NCBI GenBank assembly: GCA_903915155.1
Contig: CAIWRU010000219.1
Coordinates: forward strand, 1 to 48,124
Source of the DNA: an uncultured Mucilaginibacter sp.
GTDB lineage: Bacteria; Bacteroidota; Bacteroidia; Sphingobacteriales; Sphingobacteriaceae
DNA: 48,124 nucleotides
Reading direction: 5' to 3'
Part shown: positions 15,426 through 24,275 of the stretch, one piece after another
How the letters are laid out: each line of letters opens with the position of its first letter
Position numbering within the stretch: position 1 is the first letter of the stretch
The notes under the pieces: generated by a model
Told to the model about the DNA's origin: nothing
Databases searched by the model: none
Seen by the model: only the letters and a program-made list of their open reading frames with translations
Translations under genes and position numbers: made by a program

Positions 15426-16335
15426 GCTTATCCGCCATTACTTCGCTTATTTTTCGGTACGATTCAAACGTCCAGCCCGCAACATGCGGCGTGAGCAGTA
15501 CTTTGCCCGATGTTTTCAGATACTGGAACCACTCCTGTTCGGCCAATGCCGGGAATTTCTCAACTTCAAGCACATCAAGGCCAGCACCCAATATTTTCCC
15601 TTGTTTTATAGCATCAAGCACGGCGCGCACCTTAGTTGTTTTGCCGCGCGAGGTATTGATAAAAAAAATAGGTTTCTTAAAATGGAACAGGTATTCTTCA
15701 TTAACCAGGCCGTTCGTTTCGGCAGTTAGGGGCACGTGCAGACTAAGCACATCGCTGTGTTTTACAATTTCTTCCATGCTTACCTCGCGGGCATATTGGT
15801 CGCTAAAGCCGGTTTTGTATTTATCATAGGCTATTACATTTACCTCGAAGCCCGACAGCTTTTTAGCGAAACTTTTACCCATAAAACCGTAGCCGATTAT
15901 GCCTACTGTCCTACCCTTTAGCTCATAACCCCGATTGCCTTCCCTGTCCCAAATGCCGTCGCGTATCTGCAGGTCGGAGGCGCGGAAATTGTTCATCAGC
16001 GCCAGCAGCAGGCCAACAGCATGTTCGCCAACGGCGTCCATATTGCCTTCGGAAGCGTTTATGAGGGTAATGCCCTTTTCGATAGCGTAAGCCTCGTCAA
16101 TATTATCCAGGCCAGCCCCGGCACGGCAAATAAAGCGCAGACTGGTGGCGGTATCAATAACCTTGCGGTCGACATTAAATTTCGAACGAATAACAAGGCC
16201 TTCATAACCACCGATAATTTCAAGTGCTTCAGTAGGTTTTATGGTCGGGCGATAGTCGCAGGTATAGCCCAGCGCTTCGGCCTTTTCAATAAATATGGGG
16301 TGGATGTCGTCGACAATGAGTATGTTTTTTTTCAA
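15406..16335 (-). CDS. D-2-hydroxyacid dehydrogenase, phosphoglycerate dehydrogenase-like
   Basis: 309 residues of the SerA/D-isomer 2-hydroxyacid dehydrogenase family. The substrate domain leads to the NAD-binding TVGIIGYGFMGKSFAKKL. Active-site positions are the Arg in INTSRGKTT, a Glu near GLDVLEVEKF and the His in LTPHVAGWT. There is no C-terminal ACT domain, so it would not show the usual serine feedback. It may oxidise 3-phosphoglycerate or another 2-hydroxyacid. The final residues SPPTP and the stop are encoded by repeat copy D. Confidence 0.88.
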   Translation of the reverse strand: MKKNILIVDDIHPIFIEKAEALGYTCDYRPTIKPTEALEIIGGYEGLVIRSKFNVDRKVIDTATSLRFICRAGAGLDNIDEAYAIEKGITLINASEGNMDAVGEHAVGLLLALMNNFRASDLQIRDGIWDREGNRGYELKGRTVGIIGYGFMGKSFAKKLSGFEVNVIAYDKYKTGFSDQYAREVSMEEIVKHSDVLSLHVPLTAETNGLVNEEYLFHFKKPIFFINTSRGKTTKVRAVLDAIKQGKILGAGLDVLEVEKFPALAEQEWFQYLKTSGKVLLTPHVAGWTFESYRKISEVMADKLSPPTP

Positions 16336-16355
16336 TTTTCTAAAATGTAATTTAA

Positions 16356-16649
16356 TTAATATCTATTCTTTTTTGGATCCATACGGTTATCCCAAAAAGC
16401 GATCAAATAGATCTCTGACTCCCTTATAAGATAAAACAGGGAGTTTTGCTTACCGACAAGTGCTTTTCTTATCCTTTTGTGTTCAGATGATTTGAACATA
16501 TACGGCTGGTGCGCGATCACCAAAAGGATGGATTCTGTTTTCTTTACAAACTTTTTAACCTCTTTATCCGACCAATTTTCTTTCAGATAAGATAAAACAC
16601 CTTCATATGTAGTTTTGGCTTCTTTTGACCATTTAATCGGTAATGCCAT
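16356..16649 (-). CDS. ParE/RelE-family toxin
   Basis: 97 residues with the compact fold pattern of the ParE/RelE superfamily: LPIKWSKEAKTTYEGVLSYL at the start, RIRKALVGKQNSLFYLI in the middle and YLIAFWDNRMDPKK at the end. Family members either cleave ribosome-bound mRNA (RelE) or poison gyrase (ParE); the sequence looks closer to ParE, but the target is inference. It overlaps the upstream antitoxin gene by 17 bases, the usual translational coupling. Confidence 0.85.
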   Translation of the reverse strand: MALPIKWSKEAKTTYEGVLSYLKENWSDKEVKKFVKKTESILLVIAHQPYMFKSSEHKRIRKALVGKQNSLFYLIRESEIYLIAFWDNRMDPKKNRY

Positions 16650-16872
16650 ATTTAGTTTTCATATCCTGCATTACCCAGTTATGCTCATATACCTCACCTG
16701 CCTCAATTTCTTTTATGCCGGTTTCGATGCTATCTTTTACATGCTGCGGCAAATCATCATAAAAATCATTTCCCTGCTTTTTAAAAATAGCCTTAATTTC
16801 ATTGATAACCTCACTGCTTTCCGTTTCCAGCAAAAGCTTAACAAGTTCAATTTTTTCAGATTGTAAGTCCAT
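16633..16872 (-). CDS. Antitoxin of the ParE-type module
   Basis: 79 residues, rich in charged helix formers (ESSEVINEIKAIFKKQ), ending in KTKYGITD. It resembles short antitoxins that precede ParE/RelE toxins in Bacteroidetes; I see no named DNA-binding domain. First gene of the pair. A promoter-like TTG-N22-TATATTTG ends 4 bases before the ATG, which predicts a leaderless or nearly leaderless mRNA. Confidence 0.82.
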   Translation of the reverse strand: MDLQSEKIELVKLLLETESSEVINEIKAIFKKQGNDFYDDLPQHVKDSIETGIKEIEAGEVYEHNWVMQDMKTKYGITD

Positions 16873-16876
16873 AATT

Positions 16877-16884
16877 CAAATATA
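16877..16884 (-). promoter_or_regulatory. Candidate -7 box of the toxin-antitoxin operon
   Basis: TATATTTG on the minus strand, with an upstream TTG 22 bases away, four bases before the antitoxin ATG. Confidence 0.55.
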
Positions 16885-16983
16885 AACAACAAATTAACCA
16901 TATTATCAATTTAACAGTCAATTTTAAAGGCACTAACTATTTGCTTAATCCTCATAATATCCCTAAACCAATCCCCGTTTTAT

Positions 16984-17009
16984 TTGTAGTAAAAATATAA
17001 ATACTACAA
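16984..17009. promoter_or_regulatory. Perfect inverted repeat before the EcsC-like gene
   Basis: TTGTAGTA (16984-16991) and TACTACAA (17002-17009) with a 10-base A/T spacer, ending two bases before the ATG at 17012. It could be an operator or a 5'-UTR hairpin that hides the start codon. Confidence 0.55.
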
Positions 17010-17011
17010 CA

Positions 17012-17566
17012 ATGGAACCATTTAGAAGAATACGCGACAACGCCAAGATATATATAGAAGAACTTTCACACAACGGTTTTGAGCAGATATTTGACCATAT
17101 AGACCAGCTTAAAATTAAAAACGGGGTCGACAGGCTTGGTTTGGATAAATTTATTCAGCAATGTGCCTACCTGGCGGCTGGCTCAGGTGTAATATCGGGC
17201 AGTGGCGGCATGATCACTATGATCATTGGCATCCCGATGGATTTTATTAACCTCGTGACCCAGCAATTCCGCATTACCATGGCCATCATGTACTACCATA
17301 GAGGCACTTACGAAATTGATTTTAACGAATTTATGAAGCTTGTGGCTGCATCGTTAAGGGTTGAAGCCGGCGTAGCTATCACTAAAACCATGATGGAGGG
17401 GATCGCTGAAAAAATGCTAAGGATATTTGGTACCCGTACTGCCGAGCGACTTATACCTGTAATTGGCGCGGCTATAGGCGGCACCACCAATTACCTGTTC
17501 ATAAAACGCATGGCTGTAATGGTAAAACAAATGCAGCTGGAACCGGTGATCATTACGGTGAACTAA
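17012..17566 (+). CDS. EcsC-like membrane-associated protein
   Basis: 184 residues with the general look of EcsC-family proteins. An N-terminal charged helix is followed by a small-residue hydrophobic stretch (AAGSGVISGSGGMITMIIGIP), a central FINLVTQQFRITMAIMYY helix and a C-terminal glycine-zipper-like segment (LIPVIGAAIGGTTNYLFI). The family is poorly defined functionally; some members sit near ABC transporters, but none is adjacent here. Single plus-strand gene facing the convergent rpiB group, with only 2 bases to the next stop codon. Confidence 0.6.
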   Translation: MEPFRRIRDNAKIYIEELSHNGFEQIFDHIDQLKIKNGVDRLGLDKFIQQCAYLAAGSGVISGSGGMITMIIGIPMDFINLVTQQFRITMAIMYYHRGTYEIDFNEFMKLVAASLRVEAGVAITKTMMEGIAEKMLRIFGTRTAERLIPVIGAAIGGTTNYLFIKRMAVMVKQMQLEPVIITVN

Positions 17567-17568
17567 TA

Positions 17569-17844
17569 TTAAGATTTTTTCGGCGTGGCCATTATCATTC
17601 GTGCCAGGTGGCCTATCCATGCAAACAGGAGTGTTAACAGCAGCCATAGTACAGGATAATATATCCAAACGAAATAAATATCGGCGTCGGCAAAACCTAC
17701 CTGGAAAGGTATGGTGTGGAACAGGAAACAAAGCCTGCCAATAGGCGTAATGCTATATTCACTTTGGCTTACAATAGCGGTTGAAATTATGAGGCACAAT
17801 GCCAGCAAGGTGGGTGCTATCAGCTTTTTTAGCCGCGGGTACAT
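17569..17844 (-). CDS. Small two-helix membrane protein
   Basis: 91 residues with an N-terminal hydrophobic helix (about 9-26) and a second one (about 58-80), with a Lys-rich C terminus. No family recognised. It begins 2 bases after the rpiB stop on the same strand, so it is probably co-transcribed with rpiB. Its stop is two bases from the stop of the convergent EcsC-like gene. Confidence 0.6.
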   Translation of the reverse strand: MYPRLKKLIAPTLLALCLIISTAIVSQSEYSITPIGRLCFLFHTIPFQVGFADADIYFVWIYYPVLWLLLTLLFAWIGHLARMIMATPKKS

Positions 17845-17846
17845 TT

Positions 17847-18281
17847 TTAACAGGCCATTTTATTAACCCTTGTGGCATGGCGGCCTCCTTCAAAGCCTGT
17901 GCTTAAAAATGTTTTTACAATGCTTTTGGCTTCGTCTAACGAAACAAAACGCGCGGGGATGCAAACTATATTGGCGTTATTATGGCTGCGAGCCAGGGCG
18001 GCTAATTCGGTGTTCCAGCAAATGGCGGCGCGGATGCCCTGGTGCTTATTGGCGGTAATGGCTACGCCGTTGGCGCTACCGCAAACCAGTATGCCAAAAT
18101 CAAATTCACCACTTTCAACAGCCGCGGCAACAGGATGCGCGAAATCAGGGTAGTCAACTGAGTCGGGCGAATACGTGCCAAAATCTTTTACTTCGGCATC
18201 AGGCGCAATTTTGGCCAATGCTTCTTTATACTCAAACCCGGCGTGATCGGCTCCGATGGCAATTTTTAATCCCTGTTTCAT
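17847..18281 (-). CDS. rpiB: Ribose 5-phosphate isomerase B
   Basis: Interconverts ribose 5-phosphate and ribulose 5-phosphate in the pentose phosphate pathway. Motifs IAIGADHAGFEYKE (D12, H13) and LVCGSANGVAITANK (catalytic Cys67) are clear, as is RAAICWN. At 144 residues it has normal length. Downstream of tatC on the same strand across a ~110-base spacer that contains phrase repeats, so an independent promoter is possible. Confidence 0.95.
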   Translation of the reverse strand: MKQGLKIAIGADHAGFEYKEALAKIAPDAEVKDFGTYSPDSVDYPDFAHPVAAAVESGEFDFGILVCGSANGVAITANKHQGIRAAICWNTELAALARSHNNANIVCIPARFVSLDEAKSIVKTFLSTGFEGGRHATRVNKMAC

Positions 18282-18320
18282 AATTTAATTTGGTGGGACT
18301 AAGATAGGATTAAAAATAAT

Positions 18321-18354
18321 ATCGAACATCGAATGCTGAATATCGAATGTTGAA
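18321..18354. repeat. ATCGAACATCGAATG phrase repeat
   Basis: A/T-rich words ATCGAA, CATCGAATG and TATCGAATGTTGAA in series between rpiB and tatC. The stretch at 4651-4680 (words ATATTCGA, CATTCAATATTCGA) is a related, inverted copy. Confidence 0.55.
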
Positions 18355-18390
18355 GTTAAGAATTAATTAATTACTGAGCGTTGGAATTAT

Positions 18391-19239
18391 TTACGAAGTC
18401 ATCAGTTCCTCGTGCCTTTTAGCGCGGCGTTTTTCAACACGGCTGGCCACCATGATACCTACCTCGTACAAAACAAATAATGGCACGGTTGATATAATGG
18501 TAGTGAAAAAGTCGGGCGAAGGTGAGATAATCGCACCAAGTATCAATAATATAATTACCGAATAACGGCGCGTACGGCGCATAAATGTACCCGATAATAT
18601 ACCAATACTCGCCAGGATATAAATAAGTATGGGCAACTCAAATACCAGCCCGATAACAAGGGTAATAGTTGCCACCATTGAAAGGTAGGAACTGATGGTA
18701 AACTGGTTATGAATGGTAGTGCTTATGGTATAGTTAGCTAAAAACGCGATAGACTCAGGCGCTATGATGTAGTAGCCGAAAAGTATGCCTACTATAAACA
18801 GCATTGAAGAGTAAAACACGAAACCGCTGGCGGCCTGCTTTTCCTTTTCGAGCAGGGCCGGTTTTATAAACCGCCATATTTCCCATAAAATATATGGAAC
18901 GCTAAGGATGATACCTGTTAGTATGGACGAGTTAAGCTGCAACATGAACTGCCCGGCAACTTCGGTATTAATAATCTCACCGTTTATGTGGGTTATACAA
19001 CCTGTACCGATCTTGCATAGCATTCGGTAGGTAAAAAAGTCGGCTTTAAAAGGCCCCAGAATAATGGTATTATAAATAAAATCGTACTGCCAAAATGCGA
19101 TACCGGTAAAGATCAAAACGGCGATAGCCGAGCGTATCAAATGCCACCTTAAAGCCTCGAGGTGATCGAAGAACGACATTTCGGATTCAAGGGTTTTGCC
19201 CTTATCCTCTATTGCTTTTACTATTTTGTTATCGCTCAT
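18391..19239 (-). CDS. tatC: Twin-arginine translocase subunit TatC
   Basis: Core receptor of the Tat system that exports folded proteins. The family signature EMSFFDHLEALRWHLIRSA appears near residue 20, and six hydrophobic helices follow (for example IRSAIAVLIFTGIAF, ILSVPYILWEIWRFIKP, GFVFYSSMLFIVGILFGYYI and VVATITLVIGLVFELPIL-like). The PYILWEIWRFIKPAL block is highly typical. 282 residues. No tatA is adjacent. It follows accC on the same strand after 55 bases. Confidence 0.95.
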   Translation of the reverse strand: MSDNKIVKAIEDKGKTLESEMSFFDHLEALRWHLIRSAIAVLIFTGIAFWQYDFIYNTIILGPFKADFFTYRMLCKIGTGCITHINGEIINTEVAGQFMLQLNSSILTGIILSVPYILWEIWRFIKPALLEKEKQAASGFVFYSSMLFIVGILFGYYIIAPESIAFLANYTISTTIHNQFTISSYLSMVATITLVIGLVFELPILIYILASIGILSGTFMRRTRRYSVIILLILGAIISPSPDFFTTIISTVPLFVLYEVGIMVASRVEKRRAKRHEELMTS

Positions 19240-19294
19240 CTGTAATTTTAAATACTATGGCTATGTACGTTTTAAAATATCCTTACAGATTTAA

Positions 19295-20635
19295 TTATTC
19301 AGAATATTCAAACGTTTCCATAAACTTGGTAGTAAAATTACCGGCGCGGAAGTTAGGGTCCTGCAGTAATTTTAAATGGAAAGGAATAGTTGTTTTTACT
19401 CCCTCGATCATAAACTCGCTCAAGGCACGTTCCATGGCGCTCAGGGCCTCTTCGCGGGTTTGGGCAACGCATATCACCTTCGCTATCATCGAGTCGTAAT
19501 TTGGCGGTATAACGTATCCTGCATATACATGGGTATCAATACGCACACCATGACCACCCGGTGAATGAAAGTTAGTGATCTTACCCGGTGAAGGGCGGAA
19601 GTTATTGAAAGGGTCTTCAGCGTTTATGCGGCACTCGATGGCGTGCATAGTTGGCTCATAATTTTTGCCTGAAATAGGGATACCTGCGGCAACCTTTATC
19701 TGTTCTTTTATCAGGTCGAAGTTGATCACTTCTTCTGTTACGGGATGCTCCACCTGTATACGGGTGTTCATCTCCATAAAATAAAAATTGCGGTCCTTAT
19801 CAACCAAAAACTCAACAGTACCTGCTCCTTCATATTTTACGGCTTTGGCGCCTTTGATAGCGGCCTCGCCCATACGTTTACGCAGTTTTTCGGTCATGAA
19901 TGGTGATGGAGATTCCTCAACCAGTTTCTGGTGACGGCGCTGGATTGAGCAGTCGCGCTCAGATAAATGGCAAACTTTACCGTATTGGTCGCCTACTACC
20001 TGTATTTCGATATGGCGTGGGTCCTGAACATATTTTTCAAGGTACATACCATCGTTACCAAAGGCGGCACCTGATTCGGCACGGGCTGAATCCCAGGCAG
20101 CTTCAAATTCTTCATCCTTCCACACAATGCGCATACCACGGCCACCACCACCGGCGGTTGCTTTAAGTATTACCGGGTAGCCGATTTTTTTTGCAATCGT
20201 GATGCCTTCTTTTACGCTGGTTAATAATCCTTCTGATCCGGGCACAATAGGTACGCCGGCCTTTTTCATGGTTTCCTTAGCCGAAGCCTTATCACCCATT
20301 GAATTGATCTGCGCAGCCGTAGCGCCTATGAACTTGATGCCGTATTCGGCGCAAATTGCCGAGAATTTTGCATTCTCAGATAAAAACCCATAGCCGGGAT
20401 GTATCGCATCGGCATTGGTAAGCTCGGCAGCGGATATGATATTCGGAATATTTAAGTATGAATCGCGGCTTGGCGGCGGCCCTATACAAACGGCCTCATC
20501 AGCAAAACGTACGTGCAGGCTGTCGCGGTCGGCGGTAGAATATACAGCTACGGTTTTTATGCCCATTTCCTTGCAGGTGCGAATAATTCGCAAGGCAATT
20601 TCACCTCGGTTAGCTATTAATATTTTTTTAAACAT
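19295..20635 (-). CDS. accC: Acetyl-CoA carboxylase, biotin carboxylase subunit
   Basis: ATP-grasp enzyme that carboxylates biotin on AccB in the first step of fatty-acid synthesis. The N terminus [19 protein letters not shown] is diagnostic. The glycine-rich ATP loop [26 protein letters not shown], the catalytic region [18 protein letters not shown] and the C-terminal [19 protein letters not shown] are all present. At 446 residues it is full length. It follows accB on the same strand, across a spacer holding an 18-bp inverted repeat. Confidence 0.97.
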   Translation of the reverse strand: MFKKILIANRGEIALRIIRTCKEMGIKTVAVYSTADRDSLHVRFADEAVCIGPPPSRDSYLNIPNIISAAELTNADAIHPGYGFLSENAKFSAICAEYGIKFIGATAAQINSMGDKASAKETMKKAGVPIVPGSEGLLTSVKEGITIAKKIGYPVILKATAGGGGRGMRIVWKDEEFEAAWDSARAESGAAFGNDGMYLEKYVQDPRHIEIQVVGDQYGKVCHLSERDCSIQRRHQKLVEESPSPFMTEKLRKRMGEAAIKGAKAVKYEGAGTVEFLVDKDRNFYFMEMNTRIQVEHPVTEEVINFDLIKEQIKVAAGIPISGKNYEPTMHAIECRINAEDPFNNFRPSPGKITNFHSPGGHGVRIDTHVYAGYVIPPNYDSMIAKVICVAQTREEALSAMERALSEFMIEGVKTTIPFHLKLLQDPNFRAGNFTTKFMETFEYSE

Positions 20636-20643
20636 CGTTTTAA

Positions 20644-20756
20644 TTTGAAGATTTGAAAATGTGCCAATTTGAAAATTGAATTCAAAGTGGATAAATATTC
20701 AACAGATTATTTGAAGTGATAGATTATAAAGACTTGAGCATTTTCAAATCTTCAAA
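20644..20756. repeat. 18-bp inverted repeat between accC and accB
   Basis: TTTGAAGATTTGAAAATG (20644-20661) and its exact reverse complement (20739-20756) flank a 77-base spacer. Further words of the same kind (CAATTTGAAAATTGAA; CAAATTTTCAAATT) extend it to about 20776. It sits inside the presumed accB-accC transcript. Confidence 0.8.
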
Positions 20757-20779
20757 TCATCAAATTTTCAAATTATAAT

Positions 20780-21244
20780 TTATTTAGGTTCAACCAAAAA
20801 CAATGGCTGGTCGTATTCAACAGGCGAAGCATTATCAACCAAAACCTTCACTATGCGGCCCGAAACTTCTGATTCTATCTCGTTGAACAACTTCATGGCT
20901 TCAATTATACAAAGTACGGTGCCGGTGGTTATCTCGTCGCCCACGTTAACCATTAATGGTTTGTCAGGGCTTGATGAACGGTAGAAGGTACCTATCATCG
21001 GCGCCTTTACGGTTATGTATTTTGAGGTATCCTCAACCGCAGGGGCAGCTGCAGCAGGAGCGGCCACTTGTGCAACCGGTTGTGGGGCGGGCGCTACAGT
21101 TTCGGCGGGCACGTTAGCGTGAACAATTGTTGCGGCCTGGTTAGTTTTTATAGTTATTTTAAACTCGTTTTGTTCAATCGAAACTTCATTTACACCCGAT
21201 TTGGCGACGAAGCGAATAAGATCCTGAATTTGTTTAATATCCAT
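20780..21244 (-). CDS. accB: Acetyl-CoA carboxylase, biotin carboxyl carrier protein
   Basis: Carries the biotin that shuttles carboxyl groups between AccC and the carboxyltransferase. An N-terminal helical part (MDIKQIQDLIRFVAKSG) leads through an Ala/Pro-rich flexible linker (about 43-70) to a C-terminal biotinyl domain with the biotinylated lysine K118 in IIEAMKLFNEI. 154 residues. It lies between fabH and accC in the fatty-acid initiation cluster. Confidence 0.97.
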   Translation of the reverse strand: MDIKQIQDLIRFVAKSGVNEVSIEQNEFKITIKTNQAATIVHANVPAETVAPAPQPVAQVAAPAAAAPAVEDTSKYITVKAPMIGTFYRSSSPDKPLMVNVGDEITTGTVLCIIEAMKLFNEIESEVSGRIVKVLVDNASPVEYDQPLFLVEPK

Positions 21245-21286
21245 GCTTGGGGATTGAATTGGTTTGGGATAAAGTTAATGCTTTAA

Positions 21287-21322
21287 TATGCAGATATGCA
21301 AATGTACATACGTGCAGATTTT
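21287..21322. repeat. TGCAGATATGCAAATG phrase repeat
   Basis: Words ATGCAGATATGCAAATG and ACGTGCAGAT in series in the fabH-accB spacer, a simple-word repeat of the kind seen in other spacers of the window. No gene seen here. Confidence 0.45.
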
Positions 21323-21390
21323 AATTAGTTTATTAATTAATAGTTAGTAAATAACAAGATATTTTTAATAATGTTCTCTCGATTTGCACA

Positions 21391-22386
21391 TCAAGATCCA
21401 TACGCCCATTTTAAATAGATAGACCCCCATGTAAAGCCCCCGCCAAATGCAGCTAAAATAAGGTTATCGCCTTTTTTCAGTTTGTCTTCCCATTCCCATA
21501 AACAAAGCGGGATGGTACCATTAGTGGTATTACCGTAGCGTTCAATGTTTATCATCACCTTATCAGATGAAACGCCGGTACGGTTGGCTGTAGCATCAAT
21601 TATGCGTTTGTTGGCCTGGTGTGGTACCAGCCATGCTATATCTTCTGATTTCAGGTTATTGCGTTCCATAACCTCGGCAGCAACATCGGCCATGTTAGTA
21701 ACAGCAAATTTAAACACCGCCTGGCCTTCCTGGTAAGCATAATGTTCGCGGGCATCAACTGTTGCGTGGCTTGCAGGTTTAACCGAGCCTCCTGCCTTCT
21801 GATGCAGGTAAGGGATGCCGGCGCCATCGCTTTTCAGTATGGAATCAATTACGCCGTAGCCTTCGGTATTGGGTTCAAGCAGGGCACAGCCGCAGCCATC
21901 GCCAAAAATAATACAGGTGGCGCGGTCCTGGTAATCCACCATCGACGACATTTTATCGGCACCGATAACCAATACTTTTTTGTGTTTGCCTGTCTCAATA
22001 AACTGTGAGCCGGTTGCAAGGCCGAATAAAAAGCCTGAGCATGCTGCCTGGAGGTCGAAACCCCAGGCGTTTGATGCGCCAACTTTATGAGCCAGTATAT
22101 TTGCGGTTGCCGGGAAAGGCATATCGGGTGAGGTGGTACAGAATATGATGAGATCGATCTCATCGGCACCTATACCACGTTTTTTCAGCAGGCCCTGAAC
22201 TGCGGGAACTGCCAGGTCGGAGGTACCAAGGCCCTCGCCTTTTTGTATGCGCCGTTCTTTAATACCTGTACGGCTGGTTATCCATTCATCGTTGGTATCA
22301 ACCATTGTTTCCAGTTCCTTGTTGGTAAGGATGTAGTCTGGTACATAACCATGTACAGCGGTAATAGCGGCATGAATTTTACTCAT
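21391..22386 (-). CDS. fabH: 3-oxoacyl-ACP synthase III
   Basis: Starts fatty-acid chains by condensing acyl-CoA with malonyl-ACP. The catalytic triad is visible: C116 in [12 protein letters not shown]256 in VPHQANKRI and N286 in [11 protein letters not shown]. The C-terminal [14 protein letters not shown] block is typical. 331 residues. It starts 11 bases after the plsX stop, so the two are clearly co-transcribed. Confidence 0.97.
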   Translation of the reverse strand: MSKIHAAITAVHGYVPDYILTNKELETMVDTNDEWITSRTGIKERRIQKGEGLGTSDLAVPAVQGLLKKRGIGADEIDLIIFCTTSPDMPFPATANILAHKVGASNAWGFDLQAACSGFLFGLATGSQFIETGKHKKVLVIGADKMSSMVDYQDRATCIIFGDGCGCALLEPNTEGYGVIDSILKSDGAGIPYLHQKAGGSVKPASHATVDAREHYAYQEGQAVFKFAVTNMADVAAEVMERNNLKSEDIAWLVPHQANKRIIDATANRTGVSSDKVMINIERYGNTTNGTIPLCLWEWEDKLKKGDNLILAAFGGGFTWGSIYLKWAYGS

Positions 22387-22397
22387 TTTTATATATT

Positions 22398-23333
22398 TTA
22401 TTGAAAAGCTTGCGTTATTTTTTCAATAACGCCGCTTTCATAAACTGTTTTTGATAAAAGCACCATGTTTTTGATAGCCTCGGGATTGGAGATTCCGTGC
22501 CCTACTACAACCGGCGCGTTTACCCCCAAAATAGGGCTGCCACCGTATTGTTCGTAGTTGAACCTATCGAAAAACTCGTCTTTTATTGCTTTGTTATGCG
22601 CAATTTCATAGAACGATTCGGAAAGTTTAATAATGATGTTACCGGTAAACCCATCGCACACCATCACATCGGCCACATCATCAAATATGTGGCGGCTTTC
22701 AACATTTCCAACAAAATTTATGCTTTCGCTGCTTTTTAACAGCGGGAAGGTAGCCTGGGTAAGTATGTTTCCTTTTTCCTCTTCTTCGCCAATATTTATT
22801 AGCGCAACCCGAGGATTTTCAATATTGTAAACATATTTAGCAAGCAAAGTGCCCAGCGTGGCAAACTGCACCAACATATCGGGTTTGCAATCGGCATTGG
22901 CACCTACATCAAGCAAAAAGCTTAAGCCGCCTTTAACCTGTGGTACTATTGAAGTAACCGCAGGTCGTAAAACGCCGGGTATGGCCTTAACGCTAAACAT
23001 TGAACCCACCAGCATTGCACCGGTATTACCGGCAGAAGAAAAGGCCTGTATGGCACCCTCCTTAAGCAGCTTAAACCCAACGCTAATGCTCGAGTCGGGC
23101 TTTTGAACGATGGCTTTTGTGGGGTGTTCGCCCATACCAATAACCTCGGTTGTGTGTACAAACTCGAAATTATCGGGGCTAAAGTTATTTTCCTGAAGAA
23201 TTTTTGTAGCTATATCCTTATCACCAATAAGCACAAGCTTTGAGCCCGATAAGGCTTTATGGGCCAAAATCGCGCCTAAAACGGCTGCCTCGGGAGCGAA
23301 ATCACCCCCCATAATATCTAAGCCGATCTTCAT
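22398..23333 (-). CDS. plsX: Phosphate acyltransferase PlsX
   Basis: Makes acyl-phosphate from acyl-ACP for phospholipid synthesis. The start [18 protein letters not shown] and the blocks [26 protein letters not shown] and [15 protein letters not shown] are diagnostic. 311 residues. Position between rpmF and fabH is the classical rpmF-plsX-fabH order. Confidence 0.97.
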   Translation of the reverse strand: MKIGLDIMGGDFAPEAAVLGAILAHKALSGSKLVLIGDKDIATKILQENNFSPDNFEFVHTTEVIGMGEHPTKAIVQKPDSSISVGFKLLKEGAIQAFSSAGNTGAMLVGSMFSVKAIPGVLRPAVTSIVPQVKGGLSFLLDVGANADCKPDMLVQFATLGTLLAKYVYNIENPRVALINIGEEEEKGNILTQATFPLLKSSESINFVGNVESRHIFDDVADVMVCDGFTGNIIIKLSESFYEIAHNKAIKDEFFDRFNYEQYGGSPILGVNAPVVVGHGISNPEAIKNMVLLSKTVYESGVIEKITQAFQ

Positions 23334-23347
23334 TTGCTGAAAATTAC

Positions 23348-23539
23348 TTAGGCTACAGCTGCTTTCTCTATCAGTAATTTACCGTTGTAGTAAACGTTAC
23401 CATCAACAGTATAAGCTCTGTGCGGCAAGTGTATTGCACCTGTAGCCTGGCAAGTTGTTAATGTTGGCGCTTCAGCCTTGTAATGGGTTCTGCGTTTATC
23501 TCTCCTTGATTTGGATATTTTCCGTTTTGGATGTGGCAT
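23348..23539 (-). CDS. rpmF: 50S ribosomal protein L32
   Basis: 63 residues beginning [20 protein letters not shown], the standard L32 start. Only one cysteine (in [14 protein letters not shown]) remains of the four that bind zinc in many L32 proteins, so this is the zinc-free form, as is common in Bacteroidetes. It sits 14 bases before plsX and 14 bases after the DUF177 gene. Confidence 0.97.
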   Translation of the reverse strand: MPHPKRKISKSRRDKRRTHYKAEAPTLTTCQATGAIHLPHRAYTVDGNVYYNGKLLIEKAAVA

Positions 23540-23553
23540 AACTTATTTATTAA

Positions 23554-24075
23554 TCATTTAATTTTTTTGAGAGCGTCCCACCTTGGGTCGGCTTTCTCAT
23601 CTTGTTCATTATTTACTGTAAGCTTGTTAAGGCTTTCCAGCATTTCTTTATCACAATAAGGGGTGTTACCCTCATCATTGCAAACCGATATAAATGGCGC
23701 TGCAACGTTTATGTATTCATATATCAGCCCGGCTACGTTGATCTCATGATCACTTTTACCAAGGGTGATGATCTCTTCATCCTCGTCTATTTGCTCCTCG
23801 CCAAACTTAGCAATCTGCTGTTCGCGTATATCCACCGGTTGCGGATACGGTGCCAGGCAGCGGTCGCAGGTTAAGTCAAGGTGCCCGGTGATGTAAAAAT
23901 TAAGGATGAGCATAGTCTCCTGTTTTTCCATCTCCACTGTGCATTTAAGGCTAGCCTTTTTTACCAGCGAATATTCAAATTCGTCGAAAAAGCTATCGGT
24001 AACCTCAAATTCAAACAGGTGCTTACCTAATTTTAAACCTGTGTAAGGAATAGAATATGTTCTAAGCGATTTCAA
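23554..24075 (-). CDS. DUF177 (YceD-like) protein linked to L32
   Basis: Member of the DUF177/YceD family nearly always found before rpmF and implicated in 23S rRNA or ribosome maturation. It shows LTCDRCLAPYPQPV and a second cysteine pair (CNDEGNTPYC), suggesting metal binding, and ends in DPRWDALKKIK as usual. The longest frame begins at an ATG at 24138, but its first 21 residues are unlike the family. I prefer the TTG at 24073-24075 (giving MKSLRTYSIPYTGL, 173 residues), 19 bases after a TACATTTG promoter box. Confidence 0.85.
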   Translation of the reverse strand: MKSLRTYSIPYTGLKLGKHLFEFEVTDSFFDEFEYSLVKKASLKCTVEMEKQETMLILNFYITGHLDLTCDRCLAPYPQPVDIREQQIAKFGEEQIDEDEEIITLGKSDHEINVAGLIYEYINVAAPFISVCNDEGNTPYCDKEMLESLNKLTVNNEQDEKADPRWDALKKIK

Positions 24076-24094
24076 CGAGCAACAAATTAGCCCG

Positions 24095-24102
24095 CAAATG
24101 TA
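24095..24102 (-). promoter_or_regulatory. Candidate -7 box of the DUF177-rpmF-plsX-fabH operon
   Basis: TACATTTG on the minus strand fits TAnnTTTG and decides in favour of the TTG start at 24075. The -33 element is not obvious. Confidence 0.5.
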
Positions 24103-24210
24103 AGGGAAAATTTGGATATGTGGAAGGGGTTTTTTCAAATAGAAAAAATAGCATAATGTTGTATTAACAGGTTACTCCATAAAGGAATAAGTAATCGGTG
24201 GCACAATTAA

Positions 24211-24234
24211 TGCTATATTCAAACTTTTATAGCA
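24211..24234. promoter_or_regulatory. Inverted repeat before the PAS kinase gene
   Basis: TGCTATA (24211-24217) and TATAGCA (24228-24234) with a 10-base spacer, about 40 bases before the kinase ATG, in the divergent space shared with the DUF177 operon. Confidence 0.4.
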
Positions 24235-24275
24235 TATTAAAGTTATGTTTTTTCAGATAGAAACAAATTATATAA

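Noticed and set aside
24076..24138. N-terminal extension of the DUF177 protein from ATG 24138
   Set aside because: The extra 21 residues are unlike the family and overlap a TACATTTG promoter box.
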